The notes below the pieces were generated by a model. That model was not told where the DNA came from, searched no databases, and saw nothing but the letters and a program-made list of their open reading frames with translations. From CAZNER01 sp964572065 (GTDB lineage Bacteria; Patescibacteriota; Dojkabacteria; JAHIVN01), in the NCBI GenBank assembly GCA_964572065.1, contig CAZNER010000107.1, forward strand, positions 1 through 6,161: DNA of 6,161 bases, given 5' to 3'. Below, one piece after another: positions 5,249-6,161 of this stretch (its first letter is position 1; every line of letters begins with the position of its first letter). The translations under genes were made by a program, and so were the position numbers.

Positions 5249-5560
5249 ATGGCACTACAAGCAACAATAACATTTGAAAATGGAATAACACTACAAGAAG
5301 CGTATATAGTGATAAAAGATATTGTTATGATATATTCTCAGCCAAATATAGCAACTATAACTGTTTTGATATATAAAGATCAAACTGCATTTAATGATGA
5401 AAAAAGTGAAGTAATATCGTTAGTTCATAAATCAACTAATGTTTCTTTTAATACATATTTTTCAGAAGATGTACTTAATGAAGCATTTAAAAACCCGTTA
5501 TCACAGGGCTACTTATTTTTACAATCATTAGATTTTTATGGGGGAGCAATTATAGTATGA
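5249..5560 (+). CDS. Small phage protein of the fibre cluster, function unknown
   Basis: The 103-residue product opens with ATITFENGITLQEAYIVIKDI and continues with an (I)TVLIYKDQTAF strand and a C-terminal GYLFLQSLDFYGGAIIV. The alternation of hydrophobic residues suggests a beta-rich fold, with a short helix near 73-81. There is no signal peptide, membrane helix or enzyme motif. I recall small phage proteins with a similar GxxxxxAYIxI opening and V-x-IYKD strand, but I cannot name a family with certainty; a virion accessory or fibre-assembly protein fits the place. AAGGAG at 5236-5241 overlaps the stop of the preceding gene and sets this start. Its end overlaps the next gene by four bases (ATGA), so the three genes are probably translated from one message. 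Confidence 0.82.
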   Translation: MALQATITFENGITLQEAYIVIKDIVMIYSQPNIATITVLIYKDQTAFNDEKSEVISLVHKSTNVSFNTYFSEDVLNEAFKNPLSQGYLFLQSLDFYGGAIIV

Positions 5561-5778
5561 TAATAAATGCTAAAAATAATACAAGTTCAATTTTGACAAT
5601 AAATGATTTGGGGATTACATTAACACCAAATGAAACAAAAGATCTTGTAATTGAAAAACAACTATATGAAATTGCTTCATCAAGTGATCTTCTTTCTTTA
5701 ATATCATCAAATAAGATTTCTATAAATGATGGTACTCATGAATTAACTTCTACAGAAGCAATTCAATATATCGTAGTT
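5557..5778 (+). repeat. Shared fibre head module, copy 3
   Basis: Residues 1-74 of the partial protein. KNN at 6-8, INDLGI at 15-20, the SSSDLL region at 41-46 and INDG at 56-59 line up with copies 1 and 2. This copy begins directly at the start codon. Confidence 0.8.
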
Positions 5779-6161
5779 CAAAAACAAGTTCAGCCTCTTG
5801 ATATAGCAAATAAACCTTGGGTTCATCAATCATCTCGACCATTTGGAACAGTTACATATTTCACAGGAGCAAGTGATTTAATTGAAATGGGTTCAGTTCA
5901 AAGAGGACAAGGAAATTTATTTGAACTAGTTCATACTACAGATTCAACAAGCATGATTGAATATATTTATTTTGATATATGTGCATTACAAAATAAAGTA
6001 TATTTACACGAAGGATATATTACTTGGGCAGATGCTAGAAGAGATACCATATCAATGGAAATAGTTCCTAGAACTGTAAATGTTGAATTAGGATCAAATA
6101 CATTTTTTAATTTATATGGTGGTTATTTAGTCGTTCCTGCAGCAGGAGATGGTTATTATAA
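5557..6161 (+). CDS. Third fibre-like virion protein with the shared head module (partial, 5' part)
   Basis: The frame is open from the ATG at 5557 to the right edge, giving 201 residues so far; the end lies outside the window. Residues 1-74 are the shared head module (AKNN, INDLGI, INDG). A connector with DIANKPW at 82-88 recalls the DNITDKP linker of the 420-residue protein. From residue 88 onward (VHQSSRPFGTVTYFTGASD and following) the sequence is different from the other two fibres, with no collagen-like or jelly-roll signs yet. It looks like a soluble beta-rich virion domain. GGGGGAG at 5540-5546 lies 10 bases before the ATG, and the ATGA overlap with the preceding stop supports coupling. 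Fibre or baseplate-associated roles are both possible. Confidence 0.85.
   Translation, partial: MIINAKNNTSSILTINDLGITLTPNETKDLVIEKQLYEIASSSDLLSLISSNKISINDGTHELTSTEAIQYIVVQKQVQPLDIANKPWVHQSSRPFGTVTYFTGASDLIEMGSVQRGQGNLFELVHTTDSTSMIEYIYFDICALQNKVYLHEGYITWADARRDTISMEIVPRTVNVELGSNTFFNLYGGYLVVPAAGDGYY

Overview
This window looks like part of the late structural region of a tailed bacteriophage (or a prophage) with a very AT-rich genome. Several lines support this. Genes are tightly packed and nearly all on one strand, each behind a strong AGGAGG-type ribosome site. Stop codons (TAA, TGA) fit the ordinary code. Most of the coding capacity goes to long, modular, beta-rich fibre-like proteins with collagen-like Gly-X-Y runs and C1q/TNF-like jelly-roll domains. 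No hallmark gene (terminase, major capsid, polymerase), tRNA, rRNA, insertion sequence or CRISPR array is visible. The host and exact phage group therefore cannot be named from this window.

Layout. Positions 3-101 hold the tail end of an upstream gene. A small virion-type protein (91-549) follows; it matches the C-terminal domain of the 420-residue fibre protein further downstream. Next come a small coiled-coil protein (556-813) and a Gpt-like type I phosphoribosyltransferase (829-1290). A short acidic gene of unknown function (1301-1627) runs the opposite way. It has a candidate promoter at 1681-1709, and its likely terminator lies inside the 3' end of the phosphoribosyltransferase gene. The divergent spacer 1628-1806 separates it from a run of fibre-like genes: a 420-residue protein (1807-3069), a terminator-like hairpin (3078-3112), a 698-residue GTG-started protein with three jelly rolls and two collagen-like runs (3141-5237), a 103-residue protein (5249-5560) and a partial gene overlapping it (5557 to the window end).

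How the genes fit together. The three large proteins begin with the same module of about 75 residues (KNN, then IxDLGI, then NDG) but diverge completely afterwards. The simplest reading is a common docking or folding head carrying interchangeable shafts and tips, so the 1807-6161 stretch acts as a fibre or adhesin cassette. This is inference. The module families are, to my recollection, recurrent in fibre-like proteins of phages, especially environmental ones. The phosphoribosyltransferase and the reverse-strand gene look like accessory (moron-type) genes carried among the structural genes.
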